In this document: positions 11,901 through 23,054 of the stretch, one piece after another | How positions within the stretch are numbered: the stretch's first letter is position 1 | How the letters are laid out: each line of letters opens with the position of its first letter | Assembly: GCA_903813345.2 (NCBI GenBank) | Contig: CAIIXF020000001.1 | Coordinates: 27,705,915-27,769,914 of the forward strand | Length of the DNA: 64,000 nucleotides | From: Owenia fusiformis | Taxonomy: Eukaryota; Annelida; Polychaeta; Sabellida; Oweniidae | Direction of reading: 5' to 3' | Made by a program: the position numbers and the translations under genes | Notes under the pieces: model-generated | Seen by the model: the letters and a program-made list of their open reading frames with translations, nothing else | Told to the model about the DNA's origin: nothing | Databases searched by the model: none

Positions 11901-14900
11901 ATGACCTGAATCGATTGCAAACTTAATAATTTCACAATACGACACAAATGGTTTATCTCATCAAATGTGCAAATATGAAGTTTGCAATCGATTCAGGTCA
12001 TACTTAAAATTAAAAGATTGTACATTTTTTCATCATTTTTTTCCCTACAAAATGGCTATAGAAAAATGCTCCAAAAACAACTTTTACACTTATCAAATAT
12101 CATACAAGTTTGTAAAACCAAAGATTATACTATTATATTTCATTATGTAGTAACATATTTGGATAAGATGCAGGGATGCGTAGGATGTAAATGGGTTTTG
12201 ACAGACACAAAAATACTTTGGAATCTATGCCTCTACACTTCATGATTGAATTATGACCCTAATAAGTGGCCTATACATCAATACAGTGCTGAATATAGGT
12301 CAACAAGATACTAGTGTGCATATAAATGTAATAATTGAAGCAGAATACTCATTTTGAAAAATCAGATGAATTATTTTTTTCCCATGGGGAGATCCCAATG
12401 GAGGGTGTATAAGGTCCTTTACCGGAATATTCAAATATCAGATTTGAATGGTTTCAGCGAAATGTAGTTTGATTTGAAAGGAGCAGACGGACATACGGAC
12501 AAACGCAGTGGGATAAAAATAGTACCATGGGTACTTGGCTCATATCTTTAATATTTAAACATATTAATGAGCTTAGAATAATTCTTTTTTTAATATATGA
12601 AAGGTTGATATAGTCATAGTGCCTCTTAAATGTTTGGTAATGGTTTGGCTCATAGCAGTAGAATTAGGGACAGCTGACAGAATGGACTTTTGAACCAAAA
12701 CCATAAAATCGGTGTCTCACATCCCATATGCATTTTCTCCAATCCGATCCCAAGGATTTGAAGAATTTGGGAGCGACTTAAATTGGCAAACTTCTATTTT
12801 TAAATTCCAATAATTCCTGCATCATAATTAAGTACTGTAATTTTAAATTGCGATCGATTCATAATATTGATTAGAAGTGAAGTTTTCTACATTTTAGGGA
12901 GTAAATTTTACCTTCGCTCCACTGTCAACTCTCACGCATTTGGCTACACGCGTTTGTCATGTGTTTGCTGAATAAATTGAAGACACACACAAACTTTTGC
13001 ATGTATGATAAATGTCACACAAATAACACATTATTTTGAGATTATGTCACAGCAAAATTAAGCATTCAAAGAAGTATTTATTGATCAGTTTGACCCTCAA
13101 TCTTGCTAAGGAGCAAAATTCACCACAACGCCTAAAAGACTTTGAATTAGCTTTGAATAAACAGAACATGAAAACAAATTTTGATGTGATGTTTTGTTTT
13201 GTTCAATTTTAAACAATTTATGTCTTTGGATCAAACATTTATATATAGAATTCATTCTTGTAAAGATACTTTGACATTATTAAAGTTTCTTTTTGTTTGT
13301 GGTCTGAAAGGGGTTCCCAAAGTTCTAATTCCATGAGACAAAGTTCTGATTCCGATTCCGAACCGTCCGAACCAGTTCCGGCACAGCCCTAATTAAGTCT
13401 ATATTTTCAACATTGCACGGGTAATTGATGAATATTTAAACACAAGTGCCAAAGGGAGGGGGCAAAGAAACCTAGCAAGAAAAGCAAACTCTAAGTGTTA
13501 ACCCTTTATATACCAAAACCATGATTTAAAATGAAAAGAATTAATGTCTAACATCTCCCTTCCCCCTCCAATCGAGAGCCAATAACACAATCCAGAACCA
13601 ACACCAAGGGACATTTCATTCTTTCTGGAGTCATTACAGTACTCATAAAAGATAAAGCATTCAGTCTAAAATGATGTGGGATAGATGAAATCAAGTCTCA
13701 AAGTCCATAGGCAATTGAGATTGAGTTACATGAAAACAAAATAAATTGTATTTAATACTTTACTCCAGATGATCTAATTATGGTTTAAAGAATTAAGAGG
13801 ACGAGATTGACTTCCTGATGGTGTGTAGAATGTATGGCAAGCTATAACAAAACCTGCATATTATGTTGTCAGTTTGCAAAAAAATATTTTTCTTACAATT
13901 TTTTTTCTTACAGTTCCATGCGTTACATTTAATTTCTCAGAGATAGGACTAGAACTATTGGCCTTCATTTCAAATCATGACAAAATATTTAAATATACTG
14001 CCTGTCTGCAAAGATATTTCATAATCCCTAATTTTTCAGTTCTCGAAAGATGGATTCAATTTATGTAGGGATTAAAAGAAGACGAAATAAGCTTTTCAAA
14101 CATGTGATGGATATGTAGCTAAATCATAACAAAAAATGTTTTTAATTTCATCATCTTTTATCAAAAGTTCTGTGTATTATATTTAATTTCTCAATCCCTG
14201 AACATTTGATTTAAGTGAGTAGTGTAACAATATGTGTGTGGTTTCCATATTCCTGTTCAGCTTAAAGGGAACATATATTATACAGTAGCCAATCAAAGTA
14301 TACTATGCAACATATCTTATTCTGTGACTGAAAATGAACTAGACAACAGCAACGCCAAAGCGTAGCAAATCCCATCGAACAGTCATGGTTGGCATATTTA
14401 CAAACAAAGTATATAGCAAAAATGGCAGCCATTTTTAAAATGGCCACCTTCTATCAAAAGTGTCATTATTAGACAGTGTGCTGTGCTTATAGTATTCATA
14501 TACCAAATATGAACAAAATTGCTCCACTACTTTTCCAGTTATAGTAAAATACGTTAAAATGGCGGCCATTTTTCAAAATGGCCACCTTCTACCAAAAGTG
14601 TCATTAGACAGTGTGCCATGCTTCTAGTATTCACATACCAAATATGAACAAAATCACTACACTACTTCTCGAGTTATAGTAAAATATGTTAAAATGACAA
14701 TTATTTTTCAAAATGGCGGCCAATTTTCAAAATGGCCACTTTCTACCAAAAATTTCATTAGACAGTGTGCCATGCTTATAGTATTCACATACCAAATATG
14801 AACAAAATCGCTCCACTACTTTTGGAGTAAGCAAAAATCGTAAAATAACGAGTAAAGGCCGCCATTTTTCAAGATGGCTGCCATGTGCTTCTTTAATATC

Positions 14901-17119
14901 TACATTTATTATCTAGTTCATTAATGTCCTTATAATTTTTTTACATTTAAAACATATTGATTACAGTTTATATATTGCACCTAAATTACTGTAAAATCGG
15001 CACTAATATGGCCGCCATTTTTAAATGAGCAGCCATTTTGAAAATCGGCTTTCGAGCAGAACTTCTACCCCCATAGGGTATATGTGTACAAAATATGAAC
15101 ATAATCGGGCCAATGGTATTTGAGTGATTGTCCGGACGGATGGACAGACGGAAGGATGGATGTACGTACGTACGTATGGACAGACGGACGGAGGCATTCC
15201 CTATAACCCTCCGAACTTTGTTCGATGGAATAATTAAACCACTATCAGTAGCAGCCATTCGTATATACAAAATAAATACATCTAATTATATCAAAAGGTC
15301 TGAATAATAGGCATATTGAACCAAGCCATATTCTAAAGTTCTTTTTTTGGAATGGTCCTTTGTCATAAGTAAGATATCAGCCTATAAAATATTAATTAAA
15401 TCTGATAACTGAAAATGAAAAATATATATTTCTAAAATTATTCTCACCCTTTTGAATCGAATGACCAGATTGAAAATACCAATTTGAGCAGAGGTGATTT
15501 CCCTGAAATTCATCAGCTGTTATTATTTAGACCAAATATGATTGAAAAATAAACATTTTAATCACCCTGGCTTATGCATGAAACAAGCAAATAGACAGCT
15601 TCGAAGATTCATTTGATATTGAAATACTTGAAGATTCATTTGATATTGAAATACTAAGTAAGATTCTATTTTTTGATAGGTGAAGAATGGCCCTGGCAAG
15701 TTTGAGATGGGGCATAAGCGGGTGAACCATGCATTTGATGGCTTTGGTAAGCTCAGCTCCTGGAGATTTGCTGGCGATGGAAAATCTGTTACATTCTCGA
15801 CTAAACTCCAGCAGACTGGTTACTACAGGGATTCGGTAAAATTGAACACTATCGCCCCCTATACCCTATTCGGAGACACAGTTCCAGCAGAAACTACTGA
15901 AGAAAGAATAAAGCGCACGATGAAAGGTATGGACAATAATGTAGTCAATGTGAAAGCTCTCACGAAACAACTCTCCATTGATACAAATTATATGATCCTT
16001 AACGATATGTGGAACCTGTATACAATCAACATAAACAATCTCACCCTTGTAAAACACCTCGCTCCATTAGTAGGTGAAGATGAGGAATCGTTGATGGACA
16101 TGATGATGGATGCAAATAAAATGGCGGTCCCTAGTCTCAGTTCAGCCCATCCTTTATTTGAAGGCAGTCGGGATAACTGGATCACATATTACATTAAGCT
16201 TAATCCATTGGGCAAAAGCATCTTCAATGTGATTCGTATGGGAAATGACATTAAACCCCGCTTGTTAACCAGCTGGAAAATCGACACATTCGAGATTCCA
16301 TATATGCATTCTTTCGGGCTAACAGAAAAGTATGTTGTATTTTTTGAAGGGCCTTGCTATTTTGAATTGTTCCACTTTGCTTTCTCTGGGACCTTCGAGA
16401 TGAAAGAAGCTTTCCAATGTCACCATGACAACCCAATGTACATCAAAGTTGTTGAATTAGCCACAGGTAAGGTAACTGAGCTGAAAACACATGACATTAA
16501 TGCTAAAGGATTGTTCCTACACAGTATCAACTCATATGAAGTGAATTCTACAACCATTGTTGCGGATGCTACACAATTACCAAATTTCGATCAAATGACG
16601 GGTCTTACTTTGGACAATATGCTTAATGTTGATAAAAGAAATGCAATTCTTGCAAATGGACAGGTCACCCGCTATTACCTTAACCTCAAAACAGGACAAG
16701 TGGACGTCCAACCAATAGTAAGTACACCACACCTAAACAAGGCTCTGGATCATCTGGACTTCCCCGCCATTAATGAAGACTACCGAATGAAGAATTATTG
16801 CTACTTTTGGGGGACAGCATATAAATCAGATGGTGTCCATTATGGCAATTGGACTCTCGGAAAGAAAAGTGTATGCAACTCGAAAAATGATCTTACATGG
16901 CATAAACCAAATCACTACCCGATGGAGCCGTGGTTTATTGCAACTCCCAATTCAAAGCAGGAAGATGATGGTGTAATCGTCACATCAATTTTGGATGGTG
17001 AAAAGGGTTTAAATTATCTTGCTGTATTAAATGCTACTAACCTCAAAATGATAAACTATGCATACACACCAATTCATTTACCCATGGACTTCCACGGAAG
17101 ATTTTTTGAAAATGTCTAG
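8776..17119 (+). CDS. Carotenoid cleavage oxygenase (BCO/RPE65 family), apparently secreted; two exons 8776..8955 and 15680..17119
   Basis: The two exons join in phase to a complete 539-residue protein, the usual length for BCO1, BCO2 and RPE65. Family members are non-haem iron enzymes that cleave or isomerise carotenoids and retinoids. All four iron-binding histidines are present: SSAHPL (His217), YMHSFG (His270), FLHSIN (His341) and the C-terminal PMDFHGRFF (His532). The N-terminal WIKGTL-VKNGPGKFE junction and NHAFDGFGKL match the conserved first strands of the seven-bladed propeller, and EPWFIATPN...EDDGVIVTSILDG is the usual late motif. Residues 1-20 (start MFQLSIFIALFAIAQTV) look like a cleavable signal peptide, and several N-glycosylation sites follow (NVT, NLT, NST, NWT, NAT); vertebrate members lack a signal peptide. 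The PDPCK palmitoylation segment of RPE65 is absent. BCO1-like cannot be told from BCO2-like by eye. Family assignment is very secure; secretion is inferred. Confidence 0.93.
9481..11145. mobile_element. 1,665 bp non-autonomous DNA transposon, 51 bp TIRs, 5 bp TSD
   Basis: The ends 9481-9531 and 11095-11145 are inverted copies with a single mismatch, starting CACGGGGGATAAGC. The element is flanked by TATGA at 9476-9480 and 11146-11150. It lies in the carotenoid oxygenase intron. Short motifs of the end (GCAGTCC, GGACTGCG) recur inside, near 9910, 9980, 10660 and 10680. It has no ORF longer than 61 codons and no transposase signature. The 5'-CAC terminus plus 5 bp duplication recalls Transib/RAG-like elements, but the rest of the end does not match their consensus. 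Confidence 0.85.
11909..12002. repeat. Inverted pair with 24 bp arms
   Basis: TGACCTGAATCGATTGCAAAC near 11910 returns as its exact complement near 11980-12000 with a 44 bp loop. This is likely the core of a small MITE. Confidence 0.65.
12405..12555. repeat. Deleted remnant of the AGCTCAC / GTACC-GGGTAC repeat family
   Basis: Ends with GGACATACGGACAAACG and then AATAGTACCATGGGTACTTGGCTCAT. The latter matches the end seen at 20630 and, inverted, at 52370-52395. The body of the element is missing. Confidence 0.5.
14345..15234. repeat. Foldback repeat family A, copy 2, with about 150 bp tandem units
   Basis: Starts AACAGCAACGCCAAAGCG and AAATCCCATCGAAC; ends AACTTTGTTCGATGGAATA, its inverted form. 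Inside are about three tandem units of roughly 150 bp, each with GTGTCATTAGACAGTGTGCC, a CACATACCAAATATGAAC phrase and AAAATGGCGGCCATTTT palindromes. A GTACGTACGTACG and GGACGGA microsatellite lies near the 3' end. Confidence 0.75.
15680..17119 (+). CDS. Carotenoid oxygenase exon 2 (residues 61-539)
   Basis: The acceptor TTTTGATAG|GTGAAG joins in phase 0 to exon 1. One long exon encodes almost the whole catalytic propeller with all four metal histidines and ends at TAG (17117-17119). Confidence 0.93.
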   Translation: MKNGPGKFEMGHKRVNHAFDGFGKLSSWRFAGDGKSVTFSTKLQQTGYYRDSVKLNTIAPYTLFGDTVPAETTEERIKRTMKGMDNNVVNVKALTKQLSIDTNYMILNDMWNLYTININNLTLVKHLAPLVGEDEESLMDMMMDANKMAVPSLSSAHPLFEGSRDNWITYYIKLNPLGKSIFNVIRMGNDIKPRLLTSWKIDTFEIPYMHSFGLTEKYVVFFEGPCYFELFHFAFSGTFEMKEAFQCHHDNPMYIKVVELATGKVTELKTHDINAKGLFLHSINSYEVNSTTIVADATQLPNFDQMTGLTLDNMLNVDKRNAILANGQVTRYYLNLKTGQVDVQPIVSTPHLNKALDHLDFPAINEDYRMKNYCYFWGTAYKSDGVHYGNWTLGKKSVCNSKNDLTWHKPNHYPMEPWFIATPNSKQEDDGVIVTSILDGEKGLNYLAVLNATNLKMINYAYTPIHLPMDFHGRFFENV

Positions 17120-17127
17120 ATATTAGA

Positions 17128-17452
17128 CAAGGAGGATTGGTTCCCAGAATGCAATTTTGATATTCGTTCAATTTGATCGTACACACACTAAACCAGTATT
17201 AACCTTGAAGTCTGATCTTGAAGGATATGATGTCGTGATTGTGAAATTAAAAATTTACCAATCGCCATTTTTTCACTTCAGATTTTGAATCGCGAGTTTT
17301 GGTCTCATTTCATAACAAAAAAATTCACACAAGAAGTGATCAAGATATTAGCTCAATTCTTTTGGATTGCTGATTATGAATTTCTAGCCACTATATTGTC
17401 AGACAATAATGCATTCTCGTTGTTGGAAAATTCTGTAAGCAAATCCTCCTTG
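17128..17452. mobile_element. 325 bp MITE with 9 bp TSD at the carotenoid oxygenase stop codon
   Basis: The ends CAAGGAGGATTGG and CAAATCCTCCTTG are inverted copies. They are flanked by GATATTAGA at 17119-17127 and 17453-17461. A 9 bp duplication is typical of Mutator-type transposases. The first base of the left duplication is the last base of the stop codon, so the start of the 3' UTR is made of this insertion. A related, partly preserved copy lies at 58850-59095. Confidence 0.8.
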
Positions 17453-17461
17453 GATATTAGA

Positions 17462-19640
17462 CTAAATGAATACATCCAGCTGCCACTACATCTTTAATGC
17501 CAGTAATAGTTAAATGTAATGACTGCTGGGGTATTTAATATTTCGAGATTTAAACAACCTAGAATACTCTTGAGGTAAGTATACTATCCATTTTTATGGA
17601 TTAAGCTTTTTGAAGCTTTAATAACCATCTTAAAATCAAAAGGTCAATAAAATTTATTATGTTGACCCTTATAAAAAATCTGCCCTTGAAATTCCATTAA
17701 AAACATTGTTATGCCTTATCATTACAATCGTTACCAATTATTGGAATACAACCATGAAACAATGACTGCAACTCATTGCAAAATTTCAATGAAATGTAAC
17801 CATGCAAATTGTTCACCATTTTGCTCGCTGTTCTATTTATGGATGCAGATAAATGCAACCAATTTCAAAGTTAAGTTCCAATAATTAGTTCTAGAATGAA
17901 AAAGTTGACTCAACAGATGTTTCACTAAAATTTCTCATAACGGGCTAAAAAATGAAACTAACAGCAAAATTAATGGAAATCTTATTAATGTAACATGGAA
18001 AAGTTGAAAAGTCCCTAGAAACGACAGGCAATTTTGTGAAAGCAACTGGTGAAAATCGCCTGTTGTCTGCTGCTAATGAAACCCCTGCTCAATCTTCAGA
18101 TAGACTGTATATACATTTATAAATGTTTCACATTCCAGGTGTGTTTACTGCACTTAACTGTACCCTAACAGACTAGATTTGAGTAGAAATAATCTTGATT
18201 TTCATCATTAAATATTCAAAATTCAGTCAAAGTGATATTATATTTGAAATCTACATGTAAAATCACATCTATAAATGTGATTTCAAAAATTGTTCATCAA
18301 GTTTGAAAATTTAATTTTCTTTGAAAATGTGACTTCTTACATTGAGGAGATTCCCCATATAATCACAAAAAGTGAAATATCTTTCTTTTTATTGGACAGA
18401 TAATATTTTGTTTATTGGACATGTTTTAATTTGTATAACTATAAGAGACATTAGGATAATATGATAATTGATCCACTAGAATTGATGAATATTCAAGTTT
18501 AAGAGAACTTTGTAGTACTCCATTTTATCTGACCAAAATCAACCACCTGGTGGTGAAACTGGTAACTAGCTTCTGGCATCTGGGTTATAAGATGTGCCAC
18601 CAATGTAATGATGTAAATAATTAAATGTCTTGTTAATATCATTAATTAATAAATCAATGTTTTTAATTAAATTTATTGTAATTATCAAATAGCTGTTCTG
18701 TTCCTTCTTTTACACAACTCTGACCACTGAGCAGTAACTACTAGCACTAGCACTAGCACTTTACAGCCAACTGGTTAAATGAGCCAATATAAAATGTCAA
18801 TTCTGGTAGGAAACACTGATAAATGTAATTTTATATCTCCTGCTATCAGATTGTTTTATCTAAACCAGCAGGATCTTCAGAAATAGTTAAAAATTGGCTG
18901 AGACTAAATTTGGCGGTTTCTGTCCGGTGGCATTCCTAGATCCAGTCAGTTCTCTTTACTTATATTTTCAAATCCTTTTTAATGAGAAACGCTAGAAACT
19001 TTTTAGAAGCCTTGATTTAAAATGTTGTCAAAAGTTATAATAGAAAAAACAATCTTTCAGATGAAAGGACATCTGCACTGTTTTCAATAACTTCATATTA
19101 GATCATCAATGGCGTCTTCAACACAAAACTATGAATGAAAAAGCCATTTCATGGGATTGTTTATTTTGTCAAAATCGAAGCAGATTTCAAGTTAGAAAAA
19201 TAAATTGTGCTTTATTGCTATTTCTTAGTAAAATATAACTTGTTCCGGCCAGTTCCCAAAAGTAAACAATATTATCAAAATCCCTGTTTACAATTTATAT
19301 GAAAGTATAGTTGAAATGTATCAAGTTTTAAATCTCAATCAAATGATAAAAAACTGTCTACTCGATATCATCAAACAATAAAAATGTCAAATATTTTCTC
19401 AGAAGTTTTCAAACTATGAATCTATTCAGTTCGTTCACAGCTCCCTAGTAACCTTTATTTAGATCTTTCCTAGTCTAGTACTATATCATTTTTCTATTAT
19501 GATGAACATGCTAAGACGGACTGCATGCTGTTGCGCCATACACATTAGCTGTGGAAGTATCATCTTGATTCACAAGGTTTCGATTGTTCCTGTCACACCT
19601 TGATAAATCTGCCCGATTTAACCGACCACTGTGTAAATAA
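17462..19640. other. Intergenic, between carotenoid oxygenase and USP24
   Basis: AT-rich; no exon of either strand recognised. A run of CACTAG triplets near 18742-18761 is the only simple repeat noted. Confidence 0.4.
17646..17651 (+). terminator. Candidate polyadenylation signal of the carotenoid oxygenase gene
   Basis: AATAAA lies about 530 bp after the stop codon, beyond the MITE. It is a weak prediction in AT-rich DNA. Confidence 0.3.
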
Positions 19641-19990
19641 ACCCCACAAAAATAAATCATTGGTCACTAAGGGTCACATCAGCACCAAGGACCTTAAATG
19701 ACCAAATATCTAGATGTTGACCTTTGTCTCAGGAATGACTTTGGCCTCAGATCAATGAATCATGGGTTGCCAGGGGTCACAACAGCCCCATTAAAATGTC
19801 AAATAACTTTGACCTTAGAATGACCTTGACCCATTAAGTTAACCTTGACCACAGGTCACTTAATCATGGGTCGTCAAGTGTCACAGCACAGACCAAGGGT
19901 TTTAAAAGGCCAAACACCTGGATATTGACTTTTAACCATGCCAATCGACCTACTTAGTATGTTGACCAAGTATGAGGACCCAAGGTCAAA
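19640..19990. repeat. Degenerate tandem repeat rich in TGACC/GGTCA
   Basis: Three units of about 105-110 bp begin near 19651, 19757 and 19865 (AATCATTGGTC, AATCATGGGTT, AATCATGGGTC). Each has GGGTCACA or GTGTCACA and several TGACCTT/TTGACC words. Confidence 0.6.
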
Positions 19991-20629
19991 TGGTCTAGGA
20001 GATGTCCATGTATGTCCATGCTAGGAGGAGATGTCCAGACAAACAGAATGAAAGATAGACCACCATGCTTTATAGTAAGAAAATGCAACAAAAAGCCAAA
20101 GACTATAATTTAAATCCAATACTAAGTACCTAATGAAGCTCATTTTCACATTTTTTAAGTTTCTTATAAAAATGTAAACTGCATATAATAGCTCACACAT
20201 ACTTATGCATGTATAATAGAAATCTAGAACACTTAAGTTTAGACTGGCAATGAATCCAAGACACATACCACCTACTATAGTAATTATAGACATGTGTCAA
20301 GATAACTGCTGGCATGCCTCAAGGGTAATTTGTCAGATTTGAAAGAGATCCAAGGGATGTATAGAAGACTATGTTGACATAATGTTGACTAGAATGTTCA
20401 GAGAAATAGAGAGAAAGTTTAAACATAGAAGGTTCTTGAGATAACTACGCTCATGACATAAATCAAAGTTGTTTTTTTCTTCTAACTAATTACCAAGCGA
20501 TGAAGTGTTCCCAATATCTCCCATCTCTCTATGCCAGACAGCATGTTCCCTGTATAGTAACATTTCTGAAGTTAAAACCAGATGTCAGACACTGACCTTG
20601 TAAATCTCAACAATTGAAAAAATAGTACT

Positions 20630-21515
20630 GTGGGTACTCGGCTCACATGGGAAGGTTTCAATATTAAAAATATAGTTACTTGTACAATTTCAAGCAAATT
20701 GATGGAAGACTTGCAGGTTATGAACAAAAATAGAGCTGAAAACCTGATTTTTCCGTAAAAAAAGTTGGGCCATTGAGGTACATGTAGCTTTATGCATGAT
20801 TGTTCACAATAAAAGTAGTGGCCATTTTGAATCTCTGTTACATATTTTGTTGAAACTTGTACACATTATTGATGACCTATAAATTACGATACCTGTTTAA
20901 TTCCATGCAAATTGATGAAATATTTGTGGTGTTATGACAAAGAGCTGAAAACCTAATTTTAGCTATAAATAATAATAATTTATGCAAATTATTTTGCTGA
21001 AACGTGTAGACATTATTGATAACTTATAAAAAAAATTAAGATAGCTGTACAATTTCAAGCAAACTGATATAATAATACTGAAGATCAAGATAAGTAAAAG
21101 AAAATACCATCTTGGACATTGCTAATAGAATACTTATGGAGTTATATCAAATAGAGCTGAAAACGGCCATATTGAATTTATGCAACTTATTTTGCCCAAA
21201 CTGGTAGACATTATTGATAACCTCTAAATTAAGATACTTGTACAATTTCAAGCAAATTGGTAGAACACTTGCCGAGGTGTTTGTTGAACAAAAAAGAGCG
21301 TAAAACCTGATTTTTCCGTAATAAAAATGGCCGCCACTTTGAAACTAGGCAAACTCTTGAGATGCCACTTATGAGACAATTGACAACATTACATAGAAAC
21401 ATTTTAAAAGTGGAACCATCTGGATTGTCGTGGCAGATTTCGAATTCGCTACCAATATGTTGACAGACAGACAAACAGATGTCATAAGTGGGCGATAACA
21501 ATAGCTCACCATTTG
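20630..21515. repeat. AGCTCAC-family element, copy 1
   Basis: Begins AATAGTACTGTGGGTACTCG followed by GCTCACATGG; ends ACAGACAGACAAACAG, then AATAGCTCACCATTTGAGCT. Inside are several repeats of a unit with GTAGACATTATTGATAAC and ACAATTTCAAGCAAAT and a CCGCCACTTTG block. The inverted AGCTCAC ends match those of the copy at 50778-52395. Confidence 0.65.
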
Positions 21516-21941
21516 AGCTAAAAAAACTAGTTTGTTCAAAATCAATCAAAATACAGTTGCACAACATTAAGAACTGACGTTATTAGAAAGTAGCATGTTT
21601 TATATGGGGATTATATGTACTTTACTTGTTTACATGGACGTAAATCATTACATGAAATCAGCAGTCTTCCGGGTTTTATCTGGGTTTGTATTGTCTTATT
21701 GGGGCTTCTCGACTTTAAAACAAACCTAACCTAAATGAATTTGTGTCTCGGGAACATTTTTGTAAAGGATATCACATATTTTTGTCTTGCCGATTTCAGT
21801 CATGAATTACATCAATTTCGCATGCAAACATTGGGTAGACGTAGTCATTACCGGATGCCCAAACGTGTCAGGAATCAGGAACACATAGATACTCGAATGA
21901 TGTTGATTGGACATCAGGGGGAGCAACTTGATTAACATACC

Positions 21942-22100
21942 AGGCCTGTAGCCAGGGAGGAGCTTGACTGGCCAAGAATTCTCAAAATCATGCAATTTTT
22001 CACCATTTTGAGCATTTTCAAGTGATTTGGGCCAAAATTTGAACCACGCCTGGAAATTTTTAAAAACTGAACTGCCCTGGCAAATGCTAGCTGGGGGCCT
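21942..22100. mobile_element. MITE of the AGGCCCGTAGCC family, copy 1
   Basis: Starts AGGCCTGTAGCCAGG and ends CTAGCTGGGGGCCT (inverted ends), with the internal phrase AAAATCATGCAATTTTTCACC shared with copies at 41440-41600 and 47146-47304 and a fragment at 25013-25095. Confidence 0.6.
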
Positions 22101-22937
22101 GCTTACTAAATTCAAAACAAAACTAACAGTTACTTGGAATTAACAAAATCCTGACCCAAATAATTATTTCACCTTCAAAATTTAGGCACACAACATTTAC
22201 TCTTACCCATGCACAAAATGTTTTATTGCTAATGGCCAAGCACAAATCAAATGGTCTTCTCCTTATTAATGTAAAATCCATAGCTAGTTATCACCGTATA
22301 AGACACTATAAACGCTGGGCTTGATGATTAATGCATACATAAGAATTATGAACTGAGAGGTTTTAAATACAGGGCTTATCTTGAGGAAGATACACATATT
22401 TCTTGAGGGACAGATCAGTAACTACCAGATCCTACTTAGGTTCTAGGTTGATAGCACACTCTACACTATTTTTGCTAAAGTGGAAGAACTGGAAACAGAT
22501 ATTTCTGTATTATCCTAGTCCTTAAATACATATTTCGACATGTTAACTTCCTAGAACCTCAGCATTAATGAAGTACATATATGAGCCTGGCCATAGGAAA
22601 ACCAATCTTATCACAAAAATTAAAATTGTGCTACAGAGCCAAATTAAAATCCAACTTTTTGGTCTATATATGCAAGGAAAAATCGTTAAGACATAAGTCA
22701 TGTCTAATTTGAAAGGTCTTTTTGTGCTTTTTAAGATAAACAAAAATCAAAATATTGAAAAATCTTTGATAAGACCCCTTTTCCTGTGGCCTGGCTCATA
22801 TATCAACAGAGTGCATCACATAGCCATACACTACACTCAATCGATGCTCTAATAAGCCCCTTCCTCTCAAAAAGGTTAGACGAAGGGGTGGAGTGAAGGG
22901 GCGGATGACTGAAATTAATTCACAAAATCAAGTTTAC
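22101..22937. other. Downstream of USP24 exon 21
   Basis: No further USP24 exon is recognised. The sequence looks like intron, or intergenic DNA if the gene is broken here. Confidence 0.4.
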
Positions 22938-23054
22938 CTCTTTCGATTGGTTATTCTGTACTGCAACTGTGGAACTGAAGGCCCGTACACTTATAAACTG
23001 GTTATCCGTGAAATCTAACTGATGTAAAACTTTTTGGTCTTTGCTTTGGCTTAA
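22938..23054 (-). CDS. USP24: USP24 exon 21 (residues 977-1015)
   Basis: Acceptor TTTTCAG|TTAAGC, donor GAG|GTAAAC, phase 0. Encodes DQKVLHQLDFTDNQFISVRA, the end of the ubiquitin-like segment. This is the last exon recognised. Confidence 0.88.

Larger units (their letters stand above)
11151..14344. other. Carotenoid oxygenase intron, remainder
   Basis: No exon is seen. Contents that can be named are the 24 bp inverted pair at 11909-12002 and a short remnant at 12405-12555. The rest is AT-rich sequence without clear structure. Confidence 0.4.

Noticed and set aside
20021-20293. 90-codon hydrophobic - strand frame
   Set aside because: Looked like membrane helices, but no receptor or transporter motif and no neighbouring exons in phase.
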